This document shows positions 45,614 to 54,640 of a stretch of DNA of 64,000 nucleotides, piece by piece. The stretch is from Pseudanabaena sp. M53BS1SP1A06MG. Lineage in GTDB: Bacteria > Cyanobacteriota > Cyanobacteriia > Pseudanabaenales > Pseudanabaenaceae. The DNA is taken from assembly GCA_020404105.1 (NCBI GenBank), contig JADBWH010000007.1, positions 1 through 64,000 of the forward strand, in the 5' to 3' direction. The position numbers and the translations under genes were made by a program. Position 1 is the first letter of the stretch, and each line of letters begins with the position of its first letter. A model generated the notes under the pieces. The model worked only from the letters and a program-made list of their open reading frames with translations. It was not told the DNA's origin and did no database searches.

Positions 45614-46543
45614 GTGAGTGCATCCCCCTTTGATATTGTTGTTGGGCAATCGCAAGCAATCACTTTACTAAAGGCTGCGATCAAACGCGATCGCATTGCC
45701 CCTGCCTACTTATTTGCAGGTGCAAGTGGTGTGGGGCGCAGTAAAACTGCCTCAGCATTTGCAGAAATTTTATTAGGTGATCGCAAGTCCGCAAATCGAC
45801 TGAGCGATCGCAATCATCCTGATTTACTTTGGGTCGAGCCGACCTATCTAGATAAGGGCAAAATGCTAACAGCTAAGGAAGCAGAGGCAGCAGGGTTAAA
45901 ACGTCGCGTCTTGCCCCAAATTCGCATTGAGCAAATTAGGGAAATTAGTGAATTTGTCAGTCGGGCTCCCCTCGAATGCAAGCGATCAGTGGTGGTTATC
46001 GAAGAAGCACAATCCATGGCAGAATCGGCTGCTAATAGCCTCCTCAAAACCCTCGAAGAACCTCTCTACGCTACCATTATCTTGATCGTTCCCGATGCAG
46101 GCTCGATTTTGCCTACGCTCGTCTCTCGATGCCAACGCATTCCTTTCACTAGACTAAACCAAGCCCAAATGCAGGAAATTCTCACCCGTGAAGGACATAC
46201 AGATATTCCCCCCGATGTGGTGTCACTTGCCCAAGGTTCCGCAGGACAAGCGATCGATTCATTTGAGAGATTTAAAAGTATTCCCATCGAATTGTTAAAC
46301 TCCGTGCGCCACATCCCTCAAGAGCCCCGTAATGCAATGATGATCGCTAAACAAATTACTAAAGATTTAGAAGTCGATTTGCAACTTTGGCTGATTGACT
46401 ATTTGCAAAATTATTTTTGGGAACAACAAAAGTCGAAATCCATCTTGCAACATCTTGATAAGGCAAGAGAATTAATTGCTCGTTATGTTCAGCCTCGACT
46501 AGTTTGGGAAGTGACACTTCTACAAATTGCAGGCAAAATTTAA
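45614..46543 (+). CDS. holB: DNA polymerase III delta' subunit
   Basis: AAA+ clamp-loader subunit of 309 residues. VVGQSQAITLLKAAIKRDRI and AYLFAGASGVGRSKTASAFA form the nucleotide-binding region, where arginine replaces the Walker A lysine, in line with the weak or lost ATPase of delta'. SLLKTLEEP and STLVSRCQRIPF-like residues (LPTLVSRCQRIPF) complete the family pattern. The start is GTG at 45614, two bases after the previous stop. It works with delta and tau/gamma to load the beta clamp. Confidence 0.88.
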   Translation: MSASPFDIVVGQSQAITLLKAAIKRDRIAPAYLFAGASGVGRSKTASAFAEILLGDRKSANRLSDRNHPDLLWVEPTYLDKGKMLTAKEAEAAGLKRRVLPQIRIEQIREISEFVSRAPLECKRSVVVIEEAQSMAESAANSLLKTLEEPLYATIILIVPDAGSILPTLVSRCQRIPFTRLNQAQMQEILTREGHTDIPPDVVSLAQGSAGQAIDSFERFKSIPIELLNSVRHIPQEPRNAMMIAKQITKDLEVDLQLWLIDYLQNYFWEQQKSKSILQHLDKARELIARYVQPRLVWEVTLLQIAGKI

Positions 46544-46553
46544 GAGATGAGCG

Positions 46554-49082
46554 CTACAAGCCATTGCCGATCGCAAAGAAAGCAGACCAGTAACTCGGAT
46601 GACTAAACTTTTCTGATTTAATCAGAGCAACTTGCGCCCTATGCAAAGCCTCAATCGGTGAGACATCGCCTTTTTGCAGTTCCTGATAAAAAGCCGCCAT
46701 CAAAGCCTGAGTCCCTTCATCACTAACAGACCAGAGAGAAGCGATCGCCTGTTTTGCCCCTGCCTTTTGAACTTGATAACCAAAACCTAGGATTTCAACG
46801 CCATCGCCAAGCTTACCAACACCAGTCTGACAAGCACTCAACACAATCAACTCTATATTCGGAATCTCCCAATCAGTGATTTCATGGAGCTTGATTTTGT
46901 CACCATTGCCGAAGATGATGAAAGAGTCGTCAGGTGTACCCGTATTAAACTCAGCATGGGTTGCAAGATGGAGAATATTATGATTTTTGAACTTAGATTC
47001 GATCGCTTGGCGGCTAAATTGATCTTCGATGAGGGTGACTGAGCTATTGAATGAATTAGCGATCACTTGAACTTCTTTGATCGAGGCAGGCAATGCAGTT
47101 TGTCCAAACTTTTTCTCTCCAGCCTTGCCGCCAAACGCGCCTGCGAGGATATTGGGCTTAGTATTTAGTTTTGAGGCAAAATCGAAGAGGCTATAGGCAA
47201 TCAGATTATTAATGCGGTATTTCTCTGCTAGCCATTGTTTCCCGTCATAGAGAGCAGCTAAGGGAATATAACGTAGTTGTCCATCTGGTGCATAGAGGAT
47301 CGTTGTAGATTTGGCTTGGACGAGTTCGGCTTCGATGGTTTTAATCAGCAACTTGTAGAGTTGTGCTGAAGGTTCTTTGAAGTCTTCGGAACCAGTATCA
47401 ATGAGTGCAGTTCTAAAATCAGTCACTAGGTTTTCTAGTTCTTTTTGCGATATTTTGACGGTACGGCTGATAGGGATGGTGTTGGGTGAGAAGAGAATTA
47501 ACTCCAATCGATTACCAAGAATTAGAGGATAAAATAGGATTGTTCCCTGAGGGATTTGTTTCAGATAGTCGGGTACTTTATTAAGCTCTGCTTTAGGCAG
47601 TTGTTGAATCTGATTGTCAAGTTGCTGATTAAGTTCAGGAATTGACTTTTTGCTAAGATCTGATAGCTGATTACTAATCGCTTTTTCTGGCTCTAATATC
47701 CTAATTCCTTGCGCGGTGCGATCGCTACCTTTGATATTTTTAAAATAGCCCTCTAGTTCTTGCACCTTCAGTAAATCAAGGACTTGTAATGCTTCCATAA
47801 CTCGTCCTTGTTGGAGTAAGAGATCTGCGAGATGACGATAGCGATCAGCTACGGTGGCTAAATAGGATTGGCGATCCGCTTGGGCGAGATTACGAATATC
47901 CTTACGGATAGCTTCGGTGATATTGATCGAAGACTTGTAGAATGCGATCGCTAAGTGATTTTGACCAAGATTTACTAAAGTAGCGGCAATCTCAGCATTT
48001 GCCTTCGCTTCTCCCCTACGTTCACCAATTTCTCGCACAACGGTGAGATGCTGCTGATACAAATCTAATGCTTTTTCATATTGTTTGAGGGCATAGTAAG
48101 CATTGCCCAAATTTCCTAAGGTTGCACCTTCCGCTTGACGGTCTTTGATATTACGGACAATCTCTAGAGTCTGTTGTAGGTAATCAATGGCTTTTTGGTA
48201 TTGTCCAATGTTATTAAAGGCGCTACCCAGATTTCCTAAAGCTGTAGCCTCTCCATTGCGATCGCCAATTTGCTGATAGATGACTAGCGCCTGTTGATAG
48301 ACCTCAGTGGCTTGCTGGTGTTTATTTAAGTATCCATAGGCATTACCTAAATTTTCGAGCGCTTTCGCTTCAGCACGACGATCTGCGATCGCTCGAACAA
48401 GCTGTAAACTCTGCTGAAGCCATTCCACTGCTTTTTGATATTGACCTAAATAAGCATAAGTATTGCCAATATTTCCCGTAGCATAGGCTTCTCCTTGGCG
48501 ATCGCCGATGTTCTTGGTGGCAGCCAAATATTGCTGATAGAAGTCTAAAGCTTTTTGATATTGTCCTAATGCCACATAGTCATTGCCTAAGAGACCAAGG
48601 CTGAGGCTTTCTCCTTGGCGATCGCTGAGGTTTTGAGAAATCTTGAGCGCTTGCTGATGATGGTCAATTGCCTTTTGATATTGACCTAAAGCAAAGTAAG
48701 TCGCTCCTAAATTATTAAGTACTTTCACTTCCAAATAGGGAATCTGCCATTGCCTTGCAAGTTCAAGACTTTGGTTAAAAGAACTAATGGCGTGATCGTA
48801 TTGACTAAAAATCACGTAGATGTTGCCAATCAATAGGCGCATATTGGCTTGATTGGGATAGTCATTGATTTCTTGATAGATCTGTAATGCCTGCTCAGCA
48901 GATGTCAAAGATTCACGAAATTGGCTCAACTGAAACTGTTGAATGGATTGATTAAATAGGTGAGCGGCTTCAATTTTGCGTGATTGCGCCTGTGCCGTCA
49001 TCACTGCCACATCAGTCGGCGACACCATGCCCACCATTCCCGTCACAGCCACAACCATCAATCCATAAAACCGTGAAGCCAT
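46554..49082 (-). CDS. TPR-repeat CHAT-domain protease-like protein
   Basis: Protein of 842 residues with an N-terminal signal-like segment (about 1-33), about eight to nine tetratricopeptide repeats (about 40-400, with repeated LGNLGNAY and YQKAIDYLQQ patterns), a helical linker and a C-terminal CHAT domain. The caspase-like dyad is present: H709 in LHLATHAEF and C751 in VLSACQTGVG. CHAT proteins are caspase relatives, some of them active proteases; TPR-CHAT forms are abundant in cyanobacteria. The target is unknown. Its 3' end is 10 bp from holB (convergent). Confidence 0.88.
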   Translation of the reverse strand: MASRFYGLMVVAVTGMVGMVSPTDVAVMTAQAQSRKIEAAHLFNQSIQQFQLSQFRESLTSAEQALQIYQEINDYPNQANMRLLIGNIYVIFSQYDHAISSFNQSLELARQWQIPYLEVKVLNNLGATYFALGQYQKAIDHHQQALKISQNLSDRQGESLSLGLLGNDYVALGQYQKALDFYQQYLAATKNIGDRQGEAYATGNIGNTYAYLGQYQKAVEWLQQSLQLVRAIADRRAEAKALENLGNAYGYLNKHQQATEVYQQALVIYQQIGDRNGEATALGNLGSAFNNIGQYQKAIDYLQQTLEIVRNIKDRQAEGATLGNLGNAYYALKQYEKALDLYQQHLTVVREIGERRGEAKANAEIAATLVNLGQNHLAIAFYKSSINITEAIRKDIRNLAQADRQSYLATVADRYRHLADLLLQQGRVMEALQVLDLLKVQELEGYFKNIKGSDRTAQGIRILEPEKAISNQLSDLSKKSIPELNQQLDNQIQQLPKAELNKVPDYLKQIPQGTILFYPLILGNRLELILFSPNTIPISRTVKISQKELENLVTDFRTALIDTGSEDFKEPSAQLYKLLIKTIEAELVQAKSTTILYAPDGQLRYIPLAALYDGKQWLAEKYRINNLIAYSLFDFASKLNTKPNILAGAFGGKAGEKKFGQTALPASIKEVQVIANSFNSSVTLIEDQFSRQAIESKFKNHNILHLATHAEFNTGTPDDSFIIFGNGDKIKLHEITDWEIPNIELIVLSACQTGVGKLGDGVEILGFGYQVQKAGAKQAIASLWSVSDEGTQALMAAFYQELQKGDVSPIEALHRAQVALIKSEKFSHPSYWSAFFAIGNGL

Positions 49083-49255
49083 AGGTCAAGGAAAAAGTAG
49101 AAAGGTAAAAGGAAAAAGTGGGTTAGCTTTGCTGCTTTTGAGGACAATTACATCCTAAACCCTACGATCCTCATAGCCAACATATCACCTAATTTTCTTG
49201 CTTCTTCATCTTACTGATTTTTTTAACCATTCATCAGACACAAAAAAATTCTGTA

Positions 49256-49321
49256 GGGGCAAAGCATTACCGTCATCATTTAGGCATATCACCACAATCT
49301 CCAAACGGTAATGCTGCGCCC
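49256..49321. repeat. Miniature inverted repeat, GGGGCAAAGCATTACCG type
   Basis: Ends GGGGCAAAGCATTACCG and CGGTAATGCTGCGCCC are inverted repeats with two or three mismatches around a ~33-base middle. Only one copy is seen in this window; similar ends are common between cyanobacterial genes. Confidence 0.6.
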
Positions 49322-49360
49322 AAACCTCCCGCAGATAGAGATAACCTATAAACCGCCAAG

Positions 49361-49430
49361 AGGGTCAAGCATTTGCGTACAGAGATTTCTTGAGAAGTTT
49401 AAAAATTGTGGTGCAAATGCTTGCCCCCTT
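49361..49430. repeat. Miniature inverted repeat, AGGGTCAAGCATTTGC type
   Basis: AGGGTCAAGCATTTGC on the left pairs with GCAAATGCTTGCCCCCT on the right (small mismatch) across a 37-base middle. It lies five bases before the family A element. Confidence 0.65.
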
Positions 49431-49435
49431 CACCT

Positions 49436-49540
49436 TATAGCGGTTTTCATTTTGCCGTAGGCAAAATGAAAACTCAAAACTCTTAATGGGACTGATTTTT
49501 TGTTTTCAAATGAGTACACACTCATTTGAAAACCGCTATA
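49436..49540. repeat. Miniature inverted-repeat element, family A copy 3 (inverted)
   Basis: Full 105-bp family A element in the opposite orientation to those at 23640 and 33175. It is nearly identical to copy 1 over its length, which suggests recent spread or gene conversion. Confidence 0.9.
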
Positions 49541-49953
49541 CTTACCAACCATGCTTCCAAATTCGCCTTTACCGAAAATTTGGGTACAACAATCAACCTC
49601 AGAGTTCCTAGACCTAGCATAAAACTCAACATGTTTTTGAAACTGGATTTCTACACACAAAAAAAGTTACTAAACTTAGCAAATTACTGTATGAAAATTA
49701 CAAGCGATTATCTATGACGAGTTCTATAGGCAAAAGTCTTGCTATGTATAGCGATTAGACTTCCATATTAGCTACTATTTCTATCTTTTACTAATTGCTA
49801 TAGACGATACTTCTCATTAATAGTGCTGTGTGACAATAAACACTGTACAACGTCGATAGAACTAGCCTAAGATCGAAACAAATGCATAATCAACATTTGC
49901 GATCGCAAAGCATTTGATTATCCTCAAAGTTTCCCAAAGTTGGTGATAAACCT
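49541..49953. other. Intergenic region before the P-type ATPase
   Basis: 413 bp with no gene I can support. Short open stretches lack any recognisable motif. It presumably holds the promoter of the ATPase, but no clear -35/-10 pair stands out. Confidence 0.5.
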
Positions 49954-52572
49954 ATGAGCGCTGTAATTAATCCACAAGAGTTAACAGGACTCTCAGAACA
50001 GGAAGTTAGCCAACGCCTTCAATCTGAGGGATATAACGAATTGCCAGCTAGCGATCGCCGCAATATTTGGGGGATTATTTTGGAAATTGCTAGCGAACCA
50101 ATTTTCTTACTATTACTTGGTTGTGGCGGTATTTATCTATTTCTTGGTGATGCTCAGGAAGCATTGATATTACTAGGTTTTGTGTTTTTTATTGTGGGGA
50201 TTAATCTCTATCAAGAACAAAAAACAGAGAAATCCCTCGAAGCTTTGCGCGATCTATCTAGTCCTCGCGCCCTTGTCATTCGCAATGGAGAACGTAAACG
50301 GATCGCAGGTCGAGAAGTGGTGCGGGGGGATTTGATTGTAATTGCGGAAGGCGATCGCATTCCTGCGGATGGCATATTGCTCTGGTCAACGCATCTCACT
50401 GTCGATGAATCACTCTTAACAGGGGAATCTCTTCCTGTGCGAAAAGTTGCGATCGATGAAAGTTTACCTTTACCCATCAATCGTGCTGGTGGTGACGATT
50501 TGCCCTATGTCTATTCAGGAACTTTAGTGGTACAGGGACAGGCGATCATTGAAGTCCAAGCCACTGGCTCCAAAACGGAAATGGGCAAAATCGGTAAGGC
50601 TCTCCAAACGATTGAGCAGGAAGATTCTAAGCTGCAACGGGAAACGCGGCAGATTGTTAAACAATTAACGATTTTGGCGATCGCTATTTGTATCATTGCC
50701 GTGGTGATTTATGGAATTACTCGCGGCGATTGGTTGCATGGTGTATTAGCAGGCTTAGCTCTAGGAATGGCAATTTTACCCAATGAAATCCCTGTAGTTC
50801 TCGCCATCTTTTTAGCATTGGGTGCATGGCGATTTTCGCGACAAAATGTCCTCACACGACGGATTCCTGTTGTCGAAACCCTTGGCTCAGCAACTGTCCT
50901 TTGTGTAGATAAAACAGGAACGCTCACTCTCAATCAAATGACAGTGCAGCAATTATTTGTTTATCAAGAAGGTTCGCAAAATCCTGCTTTTTACGATCTC
51001 ACCTTACATGAGCGAGAAGCCTTGCCAGAGGATTTCCACCGACTAATTGAATATGGCATTCTCGCCAGTCGCAAAGATCCCTTTGACCCAATGGAAAAGG
51101 CTCTGAAATTAGTGGGTTCTCAGCTACTAGCAGGTACAGAACATCTCCATGATGAGTGGAATACCTTGCGCGAATATCCCTTATCAGGAGAGTTACGCGC
51201 GATGTCCTGTGTTTGGGAACCTATCGCAGGTGGTGCAAAGGAAATTGCTGCTAAAGGAGCGCCCGAAGCGATCGCTGATCTTTGTCATTTTAGTCCTGAG
51301 CGGCTCACGGATTTGGAGCTACAGGCAAATATCATGGCGGCGGCTGGGTTACGGGTACTTGGTGTTGCCAAGGGCTACCTTTCTCCTAATAGTCCAAGGC
51401 ATCGACCACCTACGGATGGTTCTCTACCTTTACGCCAGCATGATTTTGATTTTGAATTTATTGGCTTAGTGGGCTTAGCCGATCCCGTGCGTGCTTCGGT
51501 TGCCCCAGCGATCACCGAATGTTATCAAGCAGGAATTCGGGTCGTGATGATTACAGGTGACTATCCCTCAACAGCGCAAAATATTGCCAAACAAATTGGG
51601 CTAACCAGTGGGGAAGTGATCACAGGTGCAGAACTAGAACAAATGACTGAAGACCAACTGCGATCGCGGATTCGCAGTACGAATATTTTTGCTCGTGTTG
51701 TCCCTGAACAAAAGCTCCTGATTGTGAATGCGCTGAAACAAAGCGGCGAAATCGTGGCGATGACAGGCGATGGAGTCAATGATGCACCTGCGCTGAAGGC
51801 GGCTCACATTGGTATTGCCATGGGTGGCAGAGGGACAGATGTGGCGCGAGAATCCGCAGATTTAGTGTTACTGAATGATGACTTCACCTCAATTGTGGAA
51901 TCAGTGAAACTCGGTCGCCGCATTTTCGATAATCTCAAGAAAGGCATGGCATATACCCTCGCCGTTCATATACCGATCGCAGGTATATCCTTAGTTCCTA
52001 TTTTCATGCAATGGTCGTTAGTACTTTTGCCAATTCATATTGCCTTCCTACATCTGATTATCGATCCCGCCTGCACGATCGCCTTTGAAGCAGAGTCCGC
52101 CGAAGCTAATGTGATGCAGCGTCCACCCCGTAATCCCAAGGAACCACTCTTTGATCGACGCACATTATGGTTATCGCTTTTCCAAGGCTTGAGCGTCTTA
52201 GTAGTGTTAGTAATTGTCTATGCGATCGCTAATTATCACGGCAAATTTGCCCCTGATATGGTCTTATGTAGTGCAGGAGCCTGTGGTGCAAGGGGCTTAG
52301 TCTTTACCACCTTAATTGTGTCTAACCTTGCGATGATTCTCACCAATCGCTCATGGACAAGAACGATCCTCCGTACGATGAAAGTTCCCAATGCTTCCAT
52401 TTGGTGGATTATTTGTGGCGCGATCGCATTTCTAGGATTAATTCTATACGTTCCTTTTTTAAGGCAACTCTTCCAGTTTTCCTATCTACAATTTGAAGAT
52501 TTAGCGATCGCCCTCCTATCAGGTATTGCCAGCGTTATTTGGTTTGAGTTTCTCAAATGGAAAAACGCCTAA
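49954..52572 (+). CDS. Cation-translocating P-type (P2-like) ATPase
   Basis: Inner-membrane pump of 872 residues. It has an N-terminal cation-ATPase domain (about 5-60), TGES actuator motif (DESLLTGES), phosphorylation site DKTGTLT (D319), nucleotide-binding KGAPE, hinge TGDGVNDAPALK and about ten membrane helices. The layout is that of the Ca2+-ATPase group, but the helix-4 ion motif reads PNEIP (about 276-280) rather than PEGLP of SERCA-type Ca2+ pumps, so the ion is uncertain. It is a single gene followed by a bidirectional terminator shared with menA. Confidence 0.88.
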   Translation: MSAVINPQELTGLSEQEVSQRLQSEGYNELPASDRRNIWGIILEIASEPIFLLLLGCGGIYLFLGDAQEALILLGFVFFIVGINLYQEQKTEKSLEALRDLSSPRALVIRNGERKRIAGREVVRGDLIVIAEGDRIPADGILLWSTHLTVDESLLTGESLPVRKVAIDESLPLPINRAGGDDLPYVYSGTLVVQGQAIIEVQATGSKTEMGKIGKALQTIEQEDSKLQRETRQIVKQLTILAIAICIIAVVIYGITRGDWLHGVLAGLALGMAILPNEIPVVLAIFLALGAWRFSRQNVLTRRIPVVETLGSATVLCVDKTGTLTLNQMTVQQLFVYQEGSQNPAFYDLTLHEREALPEDFHRLIEYGILASRKDPFDPMEKALKLVGSQLLAGTEHLHDEWNTLREYPLSGELRAMSCVWEPIAGGAKEIAAKGAPEAIADLCHFSPERLTDLELQANIMAAAGLRVLGVAKGYLSPNSPRHRPPTDGSLPLRQHDFDFEFIGLVGLADPVRASVAPAITECYQAGIRVVMITGDYPSTAQNIAKQIGLTSGEVITGAELEQMTEDQLRSRIRSTNIFARVVPEQKLLIVNALKQSGEIVAMTGDGVNDAPALKAAHIGIAMGGRGTDVARESADLVLLNDDFTSIVESVKLGRRIFDNLKKGMAYTLAVHIPIAGISLVPIFMQWSLVLLPIHIAFLHLIIDPACTIAFEAESAEANVMQRPPRNPKEPLFDRRTLWLSLFQGLSVLVVLVIVYAIANYHGKFAPDMVLCSAGACGARGLVFTTLIVSNLAMILTNRSWTRTILRTMKVPNASIWWIICGAIAFLGLILYVPFLRQLFQFSYLQFEDLAIALLSGIASVIWFEFLKWKNA

Positions 52573-52600
52573 AAAAAGCGGTACTTTGTACCGCTTTTTT
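52572..52600. terminator. Bidirectional terminator between the ATPase gene and menA
   Basis: A-tract, stem GCGGTAC-TTT-GTACCGC and T-tract, two bases from the menA stop. It serves both convergent genes. Confidence 0.85.
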
Positions 52601-52602
52601 GA

Positions 52603-53517
52603 TTAGAAAATCAAGCTAATACTCAGCCCTGAGCCAACGACAAAATGTAAAGCCACTGCGATAAATCGACAATTGAGTAACAGATCCGCCTGATCGTGAT
52701 TCTCGCCAATGAAGGTACATAAATTCCAAGCGATCGGTAAGCTGACCAATACGATCGCTGTCCAGATTGGGAAAAAGTTACAAGCGATTGCGATGATCGT
52801 AATTGCATAAATCACCCCACAGAGCCAAGGCAAAAGCTGAGCCGATCGCTTAGTTCCTAGTCTCACTACAGGGGATTTTTTGCCTGCTGCTAGATCATCG
52901 GCAACTTGATTGAAATGAGAACAGAACAAAATCAAGCTAGTGATAATCCCAACAATGATCGCGGCAGCAAGAGAGCCAACTGACCAAGACTTGGCTTGAC
53001 TGTAATAGGCGGCGGAAACTCCTAGAGGTCCAAAGGCGAAAAAGCATAAAATTTCACCTAAGCCTTGATATCCCAAGCGAAAGGGAGGACCTTGGTAGAT
53101 ATAGCCCAGAAAACAACAAATGGCGATCGCACCGACCACCACCAAATCCTGCTGTAGCCATGAAATCGCGAATACGCCACCGATACCCAGCAATAAACAA
53201 ATATTGGCGATCGCAAAGATCACATTTTTCCTGCCCGTGAGATTAACCACCGAATGGGCTTTATTGACATCAATCCCTGTCTCAGCATCAAATACATCAT
53301 TGCAGAGATTTTCCCAAACTAAAATCAAAATTGCAGAGACCAAAAAGGTGAAAAAGATGCCCCAGTTAATTGCCCCAGTATCGCGATAGGCGATCGCTGT
53401 ACCCGTGGCGATCGGTACAATTGCCACACTATACATTGGTAATTTAATCGCCGCCATCCATAGCTTGCGAGATGTCTTAGGAGATAGCTCAGGGGGAACA
53501 ACGAGGCTTTTTACCAT
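52603..53517 (-). CDS. menA: 1,4-dihydroxy-2-naphthoate phytyltransferase
   Basis: UbiA-type membrane prenyltransferase of 304 residues with about eight to nine helices. It joins a phytyl chain to 1,4-dihydroxy-2-naphthoate in phylloquinone synthesis, whose product serves photosystem I. The first aspartate-rich motif is NDVFDAETGID and the second region reads NQVADDLAAGK, both needed to bind Mg-diphosphate. YIYQGPPFRLGYQGLGE is typical of cyanobacterial MenA. It is a single gene. Confidence 0.9.
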   Translation of the reverse strand: MVKSLVVPPELSPKTSRKLWMAAIKLPMYSVAIVPIATGTAIAYRDTGAINWGIFFTFLVSAILILVWENLCNDVFDAETGIDVNKAHSVVNLTGRKNVIFAIANICLLLGIGGVFAISWLQQDLVVVGAIAICCFLGYIYQGPPFRLGYQGLGEILCFFAFGPLGVSAAYYSQAKSWSVGSLAAAIIVGIITSLILFCSHFNQVADDLAAGKKSPVVRLGTKRSAQLLPWLCGVIYAITIIAIACNFFPIWTAIVLVSLPIAWNLCTFIGENHDQADLLLNCRFIAVALHFVVGSGLSISLIF

Positions 53518-53595
53518 ATTGGCTAAAAATGACTAAAAGACTGTAAATCTAATTTCTGTAGTTTACAGTGGTTTGCGCCCTCAATATATATGCCG

Positions 53596-53630
53596 TTGAT
53601 GATAGAGGTGCGAAGCACCTCTATCATCAA
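53596..53630. terminator. Perfect 16-bp hairpin with GAA loop
   Basis: Arms TTGATGATAGAGGTGC and complement around GAA. It overlaps the last codons of the Uma2-like gene and stands between it and menA. Confidence 0.75.
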
Positions 53631-54382
53631 ATGTCATCAGGGTTAATCCCCATTGACCTGAGATAATTTTCTAATTTTTCCTTAGATTGACGTTCTTGCT
53701 CTTTAGCTTGACGTTCCTGCTCATTTGCTTCCCACATTGCCAAAATTGTTGATTCCGCCGCCGCGATCTTCTCGCGATCGGTTAAGTACCTTTGACCTGC
53801 TTCGTCATACCAAAATAACCATTCCCGTTCCCAGTTGGCATGATCTGCGTTTTCATAACCGAGCGCTAAACCAATCTCAGGAAGCCATACAGGATTGCCT
53901 GTTAATAGCTGATATTTTTGATTGACCAGTTGATAAACCTCTAAAGGTTGGCGTTGCTTATACCTTGATTGCTTTCCTGCTAAGGGATTGTAAATCACAT
54001 AGTAAAGCACCCCAATACTTTGATAGTCCTCTAGCTTTTTCTCATATTCGCCATTGTATTTTTCGGAGACAACTTCTAGTACCAATTTTGGTAAGACATA
54101 TTGTTCTTGCCATACTAAATAACTCAGACGACCGCGATCACCTGTATTGCGAGGTACACCCATTGCCAAAAAGCCATCGGGGACGATCTGCGGCTTGTTA
54201 GGGTCGTAATACACTGCCATATCCACACCAAAAAACCAATCTTGGCGATCGCCCCAAATACTGAGCAGAATATTTAATAAAAGATTAGGAATATGATTTT
54301 GAAGCTCGTTATCCACGGGGGTATCGTCACTGTGAGGCAGTTCTTCGGCAGTTGGCAAACGCTGACCAGAAATAATGACCAT
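53627..54382 (-). CDS. Uma2-family (PD-(D/E)XK-fold) endonuclease-like protein
   Basis: Protein of 251 residues of the Uma2 family, much expanded in cyanobacteria. The restriction-like core has VPDGFLAMG (Asp), LVLEVVSEKYNGEYEKKLED (Glu and Lys) and YYVIYNP. A charged coiled tail carries repeats of EQERQAKEQERQSKEK. The role of Uma2 proteins is unsettled; nuclease activity is predicted from the fold only. The last codons lie within a triloop hairpin. Confidence 0.85.
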   Translation of the reverse strand: MVIISGQRLPTAEELPHSDDTPVDNELQNHIPNLLLNILLSIWGDRQDWFFGVDMAVYYDPNKPQIVPDGFLAMGVPRNTGDRGRLSYLVWQEQYVLPKLVLEVVSEKYNGEYEKKLEDYQSIGVLYYVIYNPLAGKQSRYKQRQPLEVYQLVNQKYQLLTGNPVWLPEIGLALGYENADHANWEREWLFWYDEAGQRYLTDREKIAAAESTILAMWEANEQERQAKEQERQSKEKLENYLRSMGINPDDI

Positions 54383-54442
54383 AGTTGTATCTCCACATGA
54401 TATTACTAAACATCATACTCCCTTGCCAGTGAAGGATTAGAT

Positions 54443-54465
54443 GTTGCGGCGCTTCGCGCCGCAAC
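54443..54465. other. Perfect 10-bp hairpin with TTC loop
   Basis: GTTGCGGCGC-TTC-GCGCCGCAAC, on the other strand GCGC-GAA-GCGC. It lies in the divergent space between the Uma2-like gene and crtP. Confidence 0.8.
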
Positions 54466-54495
54466 AGGAAGGGAGTAGCTATAAAAGTTTTGCTT

Positions 54496-54535
54496 AGAGA
54501 GAAATAGTAGTGCGAATCACTACTATTCCTCTCTT
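54496..54535. other. Imperfect hairpin with decayed GCGAAGC core
   Basis: AGAGAGAAATAGTAGTG pairs with CACTACTATTCCTCTCT around CGAAT; the centre TGCGAATCA differs by one base from the GC-GAA-GC form of the other hairpins, suggesting decay of the same structure. It is about 105 bp before the crtP start. Confidence 0.65.
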
Positions 54536-54640
54536 TAGATTTGCCCTAGTTTAGACAAAAAATTAGTAAATTATTAAGCTTTGCAAAGTAAGATGGATTT
54601 AAGTAATCAAAAAAATTAAACGTACAGGTACTAGAGCAAT

